Below, piece after piece: positions 1 to 6,382 of a stretch of DNA of 18,670 nucleotides (position 1 is the stretch's first letter; each line of letters opens with the position of its first letter). The notes beneath the pieces were generated by a model. That model saw nothing but the letters and a program-made list of their open reading frames with translations, was not told where the DNA came from and ran no database searches. Origin of the DNA: JBFHRE01 sp041746105. GTDB taxonomy: Bacteria; Actinomycetota; Acidimicrobiia; Spongiisociales; ZC4RG35. Both the position numbers and the translations under genes were made by a program. The stretch lies in contig JBGTHP010000012.1 in the NCBI GenBank assembly GCA_041746105.1, forward strand, positions 1 to 18,670, given 5' to 3'.

Positions 1-785
1 TCCGGGGCGGCGACCGCGACGGGTTCGACGGCAGGCTTGGCGGGCGCGCTCTCGGCCGCCGCCGGGGCCGGCACTACCGGTAGTGGCTCGACGACTACGT
101 CCGCTGCCCACGAGAAAGCCGAGACTTCCTCGATCACGACCATCGGTTTCTCGGCTGGGATCGGAGTCGGGACGTCGGTCTTCTGCGAGAACCGGACCGG
201 GGGTCTTGGCTTGGATTCGGCCGGTGTGGTGCCCTTTTTGGACGAAGGCCCGGGAGCAGCAGTCTCTGCTACGGGTGCCGGTACGACCGGCGGCCGCTCG
301 GTCGGTGCCACCCGTTTGACCACAGGTTGGTCTTGGGTACGCCCCAGCCCGATTTTATCCCCAGATGTGGCAGGTTTGACTCGATCGGCGCCGGAAATCT
401 GCTCCACCTGCGGTCTGTGGGCTTTGGTCGCCGACCCGTTCTGGACCGCATCGGTGAGCGGTGTCGGAGCCGCGGGAGAATCATCATCCTTGCGTTTGAA
501 AGTGCGCCGCTTTTTGCGAAGCTTGCCGGAAACCTCTTCAACGTAGGCGACGCCGTCGTAAGCAAATCCAAGGGGGTCCATAGCCTCGAACACGAGAGCC
601 TCCGACCCAAGCGAAAGGTCGAACCTGTTCCCATTGGCGCGCGTAACTTGTACGACATCGAGGCGCCACACCCCCAGTTCTTCCCCGTCACTACGGAGCT
701 CTAGATAGATGTCGTCAAGCCGTAGATCAACAGGTATGCCCTCTTCGCTGTCTCCAGCGACCCTGAGCCGCCCCTTAAAATCCAC
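1..785 (-). CDS. Unidentified protein with Pro/Ala-rich tail, 3' end beyond window
   Basis: I do not recognise this gene. The minus-strand frame is open from a GTG at 785 to the left edge, giving 261 residues without a stop. An AGAGG ribosome-binding site lies 7 bases before the GTG. Residues 1-87 look like a compact beta-rich domain, with alternating hydrophobic and charged positions (IPVDLRLDDIYLEL, then VWRLDVVQVTRANG). A basic cluster follows at about residues 88-102 (KLRKKRRTFKRK). After that comes a long low-complexity stretch rich in Pro, Ala, Val, Thr and Lys/Glu, likely a disordered linker to a C-terminal part outside the window. No signal peptide or membrane segment is visible. It follows gcvP on the same strand after a 122-base gap with no clear terminator, so read-through from gcvP is possible. 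The opposite-strand frame in the same place is low-complexity and is a shadow. Confidence 0.7.
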   Translation of the reverse strand, partial: MDFKGRLRVAGDSEEGIPVDLRLDDIYLELRSDGEELGVWRLDVVQVTRANGNRFDLSLGSEALVFEAMDPLGFAYDGVAYVEEVSGKLRKKRRTFKRKDDDSPAAPTPLTDAVQNGSATKAHRPQVEQISGADRVKPATSGDKIGLGRTQDQPVVKRVAPTERPPVVPAPVAETAAPGPSSKKGTTPAESKPRPPVRFSQKTDVPTPIPAEKPMVVIEEVSAFSWAADVVVEPLPVVPAPAAAESAPAKPAVEPVAVAAP

Positions 786-907
786 CGCGCCACCTCTTGC
801 TATTCAGATCGTTCGAGTAGAAAGTCCGCACCGCATAGCAGGGTCGCATCCCCACGCCATGTAGTCAAGGGGTCGGCACCGATACGACACGCCTGGAGCG
901 ATTTCTG

Positions 908-3712
908 TCATTGGGTGTAACTCTCCAACGGAGGGCAGGAACAAACGAGATTTCGATCTCCGGCAACTCCGTCGATCCGGCCAACCGGTGGAAAGTATCC
1001 CCGGTTCTTCAGCGAGGCGAGCGGGTAGACCGCTCGTTCTCGTGAGTAGGGACGATCCCAGTCCGATGAGATCACGTCGGCTGCGGTATGGGGAGCATGT
1101 CGGAGCGGGCTCTCCTCGACCTTCCACTCTCCAGATGCGACTCGGTCTATCTCAGAGCGGATCGAAAGCATCGCTTCACAGAAGCGATCGATTTCAACCA
1201 GAGATTCAGACTCTGTAGGTTCGATCATGAGAGTGCCGGCCACAGGGAAGCTCAGCGTCGGTGCATGAAACCCGTAGTCGGCCAGCCGCTTTGCCACATC
1301 TTCGGCCGTGACGCCGGTGGTTTTTGTGAGCGGGCGAATATCGACGATGCATTCATGGGCGACGCGTCCGTTGGTACCGCGATACAACACAGGGAATGCC
1401 TCGTCCAAACGTTCCGCGATGTAGTTCGCCGAGAGGATGGCGACCTTCGACGCAGTCGTGAGACCTTCGGGTCCCATCAATGCGATGTATGCCCACGGGA
1501 TCGGAAGGATCCCGGCCGATCCGTACGGAGCGGCTGCAACCGCACCGAGACCGGACAAGGGGTCACCAGGCAAAAAGGCGGCCAGGTGGGCTTTCACTCC
1601 GATTGGTCCAACTCCTGGGCCGCCACCCCCATGGGGGATCGTAAAGGTCTTGTGGAGGTTCAGGTGCGAGACGTCGGCACCAAATAAGCCCGGTTTGGCG
1701 ATCCCGACCATGGCGTTGAGGTTGGCTCCGTCGACGTAGACCTGGCCACCGGATGCGTGGACCAAGTCACATATCTCTGTGATCGCGTCCTCGAAAACGC
1801 CGTGGGTGGACGGATAGGTGACCATCAACGCCGAGAGTCTTGGACCGTGAGTTTCGAGCTTTTGTTTCAGGTCGTCGACACTGACGTTGCCACGATCGTC
1901 GCACTCGACGACAACAACCTCCATGCCCGCCATCACGGCCGAAGCCGCATTGGTGCCGTGGGCCGACGACGGGATGAGACAAACGGTTCTGCCCGCTTCT
2001 CCCCGCGAGAGGTGATAGGCACGAATCGCCAGAAGACCGGCCAACTCACCCTGGGATCCGGCGTTGGGCTGAACCGACACCGCGTCATAACCCGTGATTT
2101 CTACGAGCCAACGTTCCAACTCCTCGATCAGCACCCGATACCCGGCCGCCTGATCGGCAGGGGCGTAAGGGTGGATCCGTGAAAAGTTGTCCCAGGTGAT
2201 CGGGATCATCTCGGTGGCGGCGTTGAGCTTCATGGTGCACGAGCCGAGCGGGATCATCGTCCGATCCAGTGCCAGATCCTTGTCGGAGAGACGTCGCAGA
2301 TACCGAAGCATCTCGTGTTCTGTGTGATAAAGATCGAAAACAGGGTGGCTGAGCGGGGGGCCATTGCGACGGCTGTCCGATCTCATCGGGGACTCGGCCG
2401 ATGCCGGCAACCCTTTACCCCCGAGCGCGACCAAGAGCTGCTCTAGCTCCTGTTCGTCTGATCGCTCGTCGAGAGCGATCGCGACTGAGGCGTCGTCCAG
2501 GCGGCGCACGTTGAAACCAGCACCAAGTGCTTTGTCGATCAGTGAATCCGCGTCGCCGGCAACGGTCAGGGTGTCGAACCATTGATTGTCACCAACCTCG
2601 AGGCCGGCCGCCCTCAAACCGGCCGCCAGCCGATTCGTCAGGTCGTGAATCCGGCCGGCGATTCGCGAAAGCCCGTCTGGCCCATGCCAGCATGCATACA
2701 TTCCGGCGATTACGGCCAGCAACACCTGGGCGGTGCACACGTTCGAGGTGGCTCGCTCCCGTCGGATGTGTTGCTCGCGGGTCTGCAACGCCAAACGCAA
2801 GGCAGGACGCCCTGCGGCATCGTGGGATACCCCGGCGAGCCGACCGGGAAGTGTGCGAACCAGCTTCTCCCGACATGCGATATATGCAGCATGAGGTCCG
2901 CCATATCCGAGAGGAACCCCGAACCGCTGGCTGGAGCCGACGACGATGTCTGCCCCCCATTCCCCGGGAGCGCTCAGCATGACCAGCGCCATCGGATCGG
3001 CAGCCACCACCACAAGCCCGCCGGCGGCATGTACCGCCGCGACGACCTCGCTCCAGTCGACGATCCCGCCCCGCGTGTCTGGATACTGGATCAGAACACC
3101 GCAGCAGTCGGAAAGATCGGCTTCGGCCAAATCGACGACGTCGACCCCGACCCCGATCGGTTCGGCGCGAGTGGCCACCACGTTGATCGTCTGAGGATGG
3201 CAGTTCGAAGAAACCAGAAACCGCCGACCCTTTGTCGATCGCACGGTCATGGCCATTGCCTCAGCCGCAGCGGTGCCTTCGTCTAGGAGGGAGGCATTCG
3301 CGACGTCCATGCCGGTCAACTCGATGACCATGGTTTGAAAGTTGAGAAGCGCTTCGAGCCTCCCCTGCGAGATCTCCGCCTGATACGGGGTGTAGGCGGT
3401 GTACCAAGCCGGGCTTTCGAGCACGTTTCTCTGGATGACAGGCGGGAGGATCGTGTCGTTGTAGCCCATACCGATCAGGCTCCTCACGACCTTGTTCTGG
3501 GACGCGATCTCGGCAAGTCGGCGAATCGCGGCCGGCTCCGACAGCGGCGGCGGCAAGTCGAGGGGTTCGGAGATTCGTACCGATGCAGGAACCGTCTGCC
3601 GCAGAAGCGTCTCAATGTCGTCTACGCCGACGACTTGGCACATCGCGGCAATTTCTCGAGGGTCGGGTCCAACGTGTCGCGAGGCGAAAAGATCGTCAGA
3701 GTTCGGGATCAT
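908..3712 (-). CDS. gcvP: Glycine dehydrogenase (aminomethyl-transferring), P protein of the glycine cleavage system
   Basis: This PLP enzyme decarboxylates glycine and passes the aminomethyl group to lipoyl-GcvH in the cytoplasm. The 934-residue protein is the single-chain form: an N-terminal P1-like half (about 1-440) and a C-terminal P2-like half (about 455-934), close to the usual 950 or so. The PLP lysine is K688 in HLNLHKTF, followed by the glycine-rich IPHGGGGPG block. Other family blocks visible are GMGYNDTILP (81-90), TPYQAEISQGR and SSAHGTNAA. I chose the ATG at 3712 because the product then begins MIPNSDDLFASRHVGP, the family N-terminus. AGGAG lies 10 bases upstream. The frame stays open for 67 more codons, but that stretch is the glycine riboswitch and is not protein-like. 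gcvT, gcvH and lpd are not in the window, so this gene is apparently regulated on its own by glycine. Confidence 0.97.
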   Translation of the reverse strand: MIPNSDDLFASRHVGPDPREIAAMCQVVGVDDIETLLRQTVPASVRISEPLDLPPPLSEPAAIRRLAEIASQNKVVRSLIGMGYNDTILPPVIQRNVLESPAWYTAYTPYQAEISQGRLEALLNFQTMVIELTGMDVANASLLDEGTAAAEAMAMTVRSTKGRRFLVSSNCHPQTINVVATRAEPIGVGVDVVDLAEADLSDCCGVLIQYPDTRGGIVDWSEVVAAVHAAGGLVVVAADPMALVMLSAPGEWGADIVVGSSQRFGVPLGYGGPHAAYIACREKLVRTLPGRLAGVSHDAAGRPALRLALQTREQHIRRERATSNVCTAQVLLAVIAGMYACWHGPDGLSRIAGRIHDLTNRLAAGLRAAGLEVGDNQWFDTLTVAGDADSLIDKALGAGFNVRRLDDASVAIALDERSDEQELEQLLVALGGKGLPASAESPMRSDSRRNGPPLSHPVFDLYHTEHEMLRYLRRLSDKDLALDRTMIPLGSCTMKLNAATEMIPITWDNFSRIHPYAPADQAAGYRVLIEELERWLVEITGYDAVSVQPNAGSQGELAGLLAIRAYHLSRGEAGRTVCLIPSSAHGTNAASAVMAGMEVVVVECDDRGNVSVDDLKQKLETHGPRLSALMVTYPSTHGVFEDAITEICDLVHASGGQVYVDGANLNAMVGIAKPGLFGADVSHLNLHKTFTIPHGGGGPGVGPIGVKAHLAAFLPGDPLSGLGAVAAAPYGSAGILPIPWAYIALMGPEGLTTASKVAILSANYIAERLDEAFPVLYRGTNGRVAHECIVDIRPLTKTTGVTAEDVAKRLADYGFHAPTLSFPVAGTLMIEPTESESLVEIDRFCEAMLSIRSEIDRVASGEWKVEESPLRHAPHTAADVISSDWDRPYSRERAVYPLASLKNRGYFPPVGRIDGVAGDRNLVCSCPPLESYTQ

Positions 3713-3722
3713 TAGGTCGATG

Positions 3723-3727
3723 CTCCT
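3723..3727 (-). promoter_or_regulatory. Ribosome-binding site of gcvP
   Basis: AGGAG lies on the minus strand 10 bases before the ATG at 3712. It supports the short gcvP start over the longer open frame. It sits about 48 bases past the riboswitch aptamer, so it is a plausible target of a translation-controlling expression platform. The sequence between them has no T-run that would suggest a transcription terminator. Confidence 0.6.
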
Positions 3728-3774
3728 GTCGTGCAGCTCAACCCCTGCTGTCCCGCGCGGTCCAGCCTGCCTCG

Positions 3775-3853
3775 CTCGATGGTCCTGGTGCCTGAGAGTT
3801 TCCGGGGATGGTTGCCCCTTCGGCGCCTTCCAAGGGAGGTCTCTCCCACCGAG
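3775..3853 (-). ncRNA. Glycine riboswitch, single aptamer, in the gcvP leader
   Basis: On the minus strand the leader carries the glycine-aptamer signatures in order. GGGAGAG is at 3847-3841, then GGCGCCGAAGGGGCAA, then CTCTCAGGCACC, and AGGACC near the 3' end. The closing P1 stem is clear: CTCGGTG (3853-3847) pairs with CATCGAG (3781-3775), 7 bp including one G-U. GAGAG pairs with CTCTC to continue the helix. Only one aptamer is present; about 60 bases separate it from the gcvP ATG and contain no second GCCGAAGGGGCAA core. Glycine riboswitches normally switch on glycine cleavage genes, which fits gcvP immediately downstream. The expression platform is unresolved; CAGC/GCTG pairing near the ribosome-binding site and the absence of a T-run point to control of translation. 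Confidence 0.93.
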
Positions 3854-3868
3854 TTTTGCGGCAAAATC

Positions 3869-3874
3869 ATCATA
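3869..3874 (-). promoter_or_regulatory. Candidate -10 element for the riboswitch-gcvP transcript
   Basis: TATGAT on the minus strand lies 15 bases before the riboswitch P1 stem, which would place the transcription start around 3862. No good -35 hexamer sits 17 bases upstream, so this is a position-based guess. A perfect dyad, TTTTGC-G-GCAAAA (3854-3866), overlaps the expected transcription start. Confidence 0.35.
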
Positions 3875-3897
3875 ACCACCAACCAACTGCAAGATAC

Positions 3898-3913
3898 ATG
3901 CAAGTGTTTGCAT
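3898..3913. promoter_or_regulatory. Dyad ATGCAA-GTGT-TTGCAT, possible operator
   Basis: This is a perfect 6-bp inverted repeat with a 4-base spacer. An additional TGCAAG copy lies 12 bases to the left (3888-3893), so three TGCAA half-sites fall within 26 bases. It sits between the riboswitch promoter region (minus strand) and the start of the candidate plus-strand RNA, where a regulator of two divergent promoters could bind. Its right arm, TTGCAT, could also serve as a plus-strand -35 element. No binding protein can be named from the sequence. Confidence 0.3.
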
Positions 3914-3942
3914 CTCCGCTCAAAGAATGCGAAGATCGTCAT

Positions 3943-4079
3943 CACCGAAGGCGCAACGCGCCAAAGGTACCCCAACCCCAACCTCAGGGAAGGCGAGCGC
4001 CCCCCGCTCCCTCCCTGAACCAGCCCTTTTCGGAGGGCGAACAGGGCTCCGGTTCCCCCTTACCGGAGCCCTGTTTTTT
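3943..4079 (+). ncRNA. Candidate structured small RNA, 6C-like
   Basis: Four stem-loops follow one another on the plus strand. The first is GGCGC-AAC-GCGCC (3950-3962). The second is TCAGGGA...TCCCTGA (3984-4018) with inner arms GAGC/GCTC enclosing a loop of G plus six C (4000-4005). The third is GCCCT-TTTCGG-AGGGC (4023-4038). The last is a 12-bp stem (4041-4052 with 4063-4074) whose loop has five C, followed by six T. Both genes flanking the gap read the other way, so a plus-strand terminator has no protein gene to serve. The actinobacterial 6C RNA family is defined by two hairpins with runs of about six C in their loops, and two of these hairpins come close to that. A plus-strand promoter is only hinted at: TTGCAT, 17 bases, GAAGAT. 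The start coordinate is approximate. The alternative is an orientation-mismatched terminator for the antiporter gene. Confidence 0.42.
4041..4079 (+). terminator. Rho-independent terminator reading rightwards
   Basis: A perfect 12-bp stem, ACAGGGCTCCGG with CCGGAGCCCTGT, and a 10-base loop is followed directly by TTTTTT on the plus strand. Read on the minus strand, the same stem is followed by TCGCCC, so its T-run fits rightward transcription. It probably ends the candidate small RNA. It could also slow polymerase coming from the antiporter gene on the minus strand. Confidence 0.75.
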
Positions 4080-4148
4080 GTATCCATCGGAGATCGTCAA
4101 AAGCGCGCCAAAAATCGGTTTTTCGGTGAGGTCCGGCCCGTCCTCGAC

Positions 4149-6350
4149 CTAGTTCGAGCCGTTCCCACCTTCGGTGTTGGGGAGCGCTACGATCACGGTC
4201 GGGATGGTGGCGTTCTCGACCATATAGGTCACCCGGTGCCCGAAAAAAGGTCTGTCCGAAAACGGCTTGTGGGCGGCGCCCAGGATGACAAGGTCGTAGA
4301 TCCCGCTGTTGGCAACGGCCACGACCTCCGCTTGGGGGTGGGGCGCCAGACGAACGGCGGTATCGACCTCGACGCCAAGCCTCTCACCGAACGCGGCGGC
4401 CACCGCCACCATCTCCTGTCCGATTCGCATCGCATCGGCGATCGCGGCTTCCTCGAGCATCATCCCTTGGCCGTCGGGGCGATTCACGACGTGGAGCGCG
4501 GTCACCCGGCCCCCCGTTCGCTTCACCAGTGAATAGGCAAATTCTTCCGCCGCTCGAGTTCCCCGGCTCGCCACGACCGGCACCAGAACCCTCTGCGGGA
4601 GCGGGAACGTCTCATCCTGTCTGTCGCCAGGGAATTGGACGACGATGGCCGGGATGTCGAGGCTAGCCAAGAGCTTCTCGACAACAGAGGAGAACAATCC
4701 GGCCCCAGCCCCTCCTGGTTCGGAGCCTCCGATCAAGACCAGGTCGTACTCGAGCTGAGCCTCTCTTGCGATAGCGTCGACAACCGACCGCGCCGACTTG
4801 TGGACCTTCCGGATCTCCATTCCTTCCAACGCTGCCAGCACGTCGTCTGGCGCCGCCGCAGAACCGCCCCGTTGCAGCGCCCGCCCGAATCGTCGGGTGA
4901 CCACGTCAACCGTCATGACAGTGACCTCTGCGTCATCGAATACGCCGGCGATTACTTCGGCCGCGTATCGGCTGCTGGCACCGCCCCTGGTAGGCAAGAG
5001 CACGCGTCGGCTGGACAGAATTTCGGATGAGGCCAGCAGCTGTTCGCGGTCCAGTCGGACCTGCTCCTCCTCCGGGATCTCCCAACCGCTCACCACCCAC
5101 TTGAGAAGGAGCGGTGAAATGATCGAAGTGGCTATCGCCACCAGCACCATGACGGTGTAGCCGGTCGTGCTCACGATGCCAAGGGTCAGGGCAAAAATGG
5201 CAACAACGATGCCCATGGCACCAAGGGCGGACAGCCCAGAGCCAAGCGCCAGGGCCTCTCGACCGGTGACGCCGCCGAGCCGGCCGAACACCACGGTCCC
5301 ACCGATCTTGGCGGCGATTGCAAGGAGGATGATCGCCGCCGTCCAGAGCACCGCAGACCAACTGTTGAGCAGACCAAGGTCGACCCTGAGTCCACTGAAG
5401 GCGAAAAAGATGGGTGCAAAAAAAGCGGTCGTGAAGTCTTCGAGAATCCGGCGCACCTGAGGAATCTGATGTCTGACGGTAGCCAGCATGATGCCTCCGA
5501 CGAACGCTCCGAGGATGGCCTCGACGTGAAGCGCCTGGGTGACGGTCCCCGCGATCAGGGCCGCCACGAGACTGATCGTGAGGGCAGCGGTGACGCTCGA
5601 TCCATGATCCATCACTGCGCGCATCATCCGGTCGACCATCCAACGACCGGCTGTGGCGATGAAGACGACAAACACAACAAGGCCACCGAAAGAGAGTGCA
5701 AGTTCCTCCGGCTGGAAACCGTCTCTTGCAACGCCGACGAGGCCGGCCAGCACGAGCCAGCCAACCGAATCCATCGTCATTCCGGCAGCGAGGGTGATCT
5801 GGCCGAAGTTGCGGCGCAGAAACCCGAGATCCTGGAGGATCTTGGCCACCACGGGAAGCGCAGAAACCGAAAGCGCCAGGGCGAAAAACCCGGCAAACAG
5901 TCCTCGTTCGGTTCCCTCGGCGATGAAGTTATCTGGAACGTAGAACGCTACGGCGACGGCTACCGCAAACGGGACCAGAAGACCCCCCACCGATACTGCT
6001 GCCGCGGCAGCCTTGAATCTGGAGATGATGGCGAGATCGGTCTCGAAGCCGATCACCACCAAAAGCAGAATCACACCAAGCCAGGCCAGACCGAAAACGG
6101 CCGAAGCAACCACCGGCTCGCCGAAAACCCAGTCGAAGGACCCAGGGGCCACTCGACCGAAGATGGTCGGGCCCAGCACGATTCCGGCCATCAACTCCCC
6201 AACCACCGGAGGCTGCTTGAGGATCTTCATGACCCCTCCAAACAGCCGAGCGACTCCGACCAGCAGAGACAGCTGAACGAGAAACACCAATACCTGGTGC
6301 TCGTCGAGCGGTGATGCGCCGGCAGCCTCGGCAAGGACAAACATGGTCAT
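4149..6350 (-). CDS. CPA2-type cation/proton antiporter with two universal-stress domains
   Basis: This is a membrane antiporter exchanging Na+ or K+ for protons, fused to a cytoplasmic nucleotide-binding-type tail. The 733-residue protein begins MTMFVLAEAAG. Residues about 20-420 form the Na+/H+ exchanger domain, with roughly a dozen hydrophobic segments. It shows QPPVVGELMAGIVLGP (46-61), a core Asp in MTMDSVGW (D194, where relatives usually have two adjacent acidic or Asn/Asp residues) and a conserved Lys in AAKIGG (K348). Residues about 449-590 and 605-725 are two UspA-like domains. The ATP-binding Gly pattern of UspA is degenerate in both: GAAHKPFSD and FGHRV occur where G-x2-G-x9-G-S/T is expected. 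There is no TrkA-N domain. The start lies 32 bases after ychF with no Shine-Dalgarno sequence, so translation may depend on ychF. The open frame extends further upstream, but only as an antisense-like shadow of ychF. The ion specificity cannot be told. Confidence 0.9.
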   Translation of the reverse strand: MTMFVLAEAAGASPLDEHQVLVFLVQLSLLVGVARLFGGVMKILKQPPVVGELMAGIVLGPTIFGRVAPGSFDWVFGEPVVASAVFGLAWLGVILLLVVIGFETDLAIISRFKAAAAAVSVGGLLVPFAVAVAVAFYVPDNFIAEGTERGLFAGFFALALSVSALPVVAKILQDLGFLRRNFGQITLAAGMTMDSVGWLVLAGLVGVARDGFQPEELALSFGGLVVFVVFIATAGRWMVDRMMRAVMDHGSSVTAALTISLVAALIAGTVTQALHVEAILGAFVGGIMLATVRHQIPQVRRILEDFTTAFFAPIFFAFSGLRVDLGLLNSWSAVLWTAAIILLAIAAKIGGTVVFGRLGGVTGREALALGSGLSALGAMGIVVAIFALTLGIVSTTGYTVMVLVAIATSIISPLLLKWVVSGWEIPEEEQVRLDREQLLASSEILSSRRVLLPTRGGASSRYAAEVIAGVFDDAEVTVMTVDVVTRRFGRALQRGGSAAAPDDVLAALEGMEIRKVHKSARSVVDAIAREAQLEYDLVLIGGSEPGGAGAGLFSSVVEKLLASLDIPAIVVQFPGDRQDETFPLPQRVLVPVVASRGTRAAEEFAYSLVKRTGGRVTALHVVNRPDGQGMMLEEAAIADAMRIGQEMVAVAAAFGERLGVEVDTAVRLAPHPQAEVVAVANSGIYDLVILGAAHKPFSDRPFFGHRVTYMVENATIPTVIVALPNTEGGNGSN

Positions 6351-6360
6351 GACGTTAGAT

Positions 6361-6382
6361 GCACGCGGCGATGTCGCCGCGC
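6361..6382. other. Inverted repeat between ychF and the antiporter gene
   Basis: CGCGGCGA-TG-TCGCCGCG forms an 8-bp perfect stem in the 32-base gap between the two minus-strand genes. No T-run follows it, so it is not a standard terminator. It could stabilise the upstream message or tune translation of the antiporter. Confidence 0.4.

Larger units (their letters stand above)
3713..4148. other. 436-base intergenic region between gcvP and the antiporter gene
   Basis: This is the only gap over 300 bases in the window. From right to left on the minus strand it holds the end of the antiporter transcript, four hairpins that read as a terminated RNA on the plus strand (3950-4079), a dyad (3898-3913), a candidate promoter and the glycine riboswitch. 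Frames through it on either strand look like low-complexity read-through, with no protein-like segment. A weak repeat of A5 and T5 blocks (4110-4128) lies just past the antiporter stop and may assist its termination. Confidence 0.7.

Noticed and set aside
37..546. Plus-strand frame opposite the first gene
   Set aside because: It is Gly/Ser/Thr/Ala low-complexity; the minus-strand frame has a structured N-terminus and a ribosome-binding site.
786..907. Promoter with TTGACT between gcvP and the first gene
   Set aside because: No acceptable -10 hexamer lies 16-19 bases downstream; the next T/A-rich hexamer is 25 bases away.
3713..3913. N-terminal extension of the gcvP frame by 67 codons
   Set aside because: The extension is the glycine riboswitch sequence; its translation has no family similarity, and the family N-terminus begins at 3712.
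4149..4165. Possible tRNA T-arm (GTTCGAGCC)
   Set aside because: It is the last codons of the antiporter gene; no cloverleaf or acceptor stem surrounds it.
5469..6314. 281-codon plus-strand frame inside the antiporter gene
   Set aside because: Its composition is dominated by Asp, Arg, His and Gly, the usual antisense image of a membrane protein, and it has no start signals.
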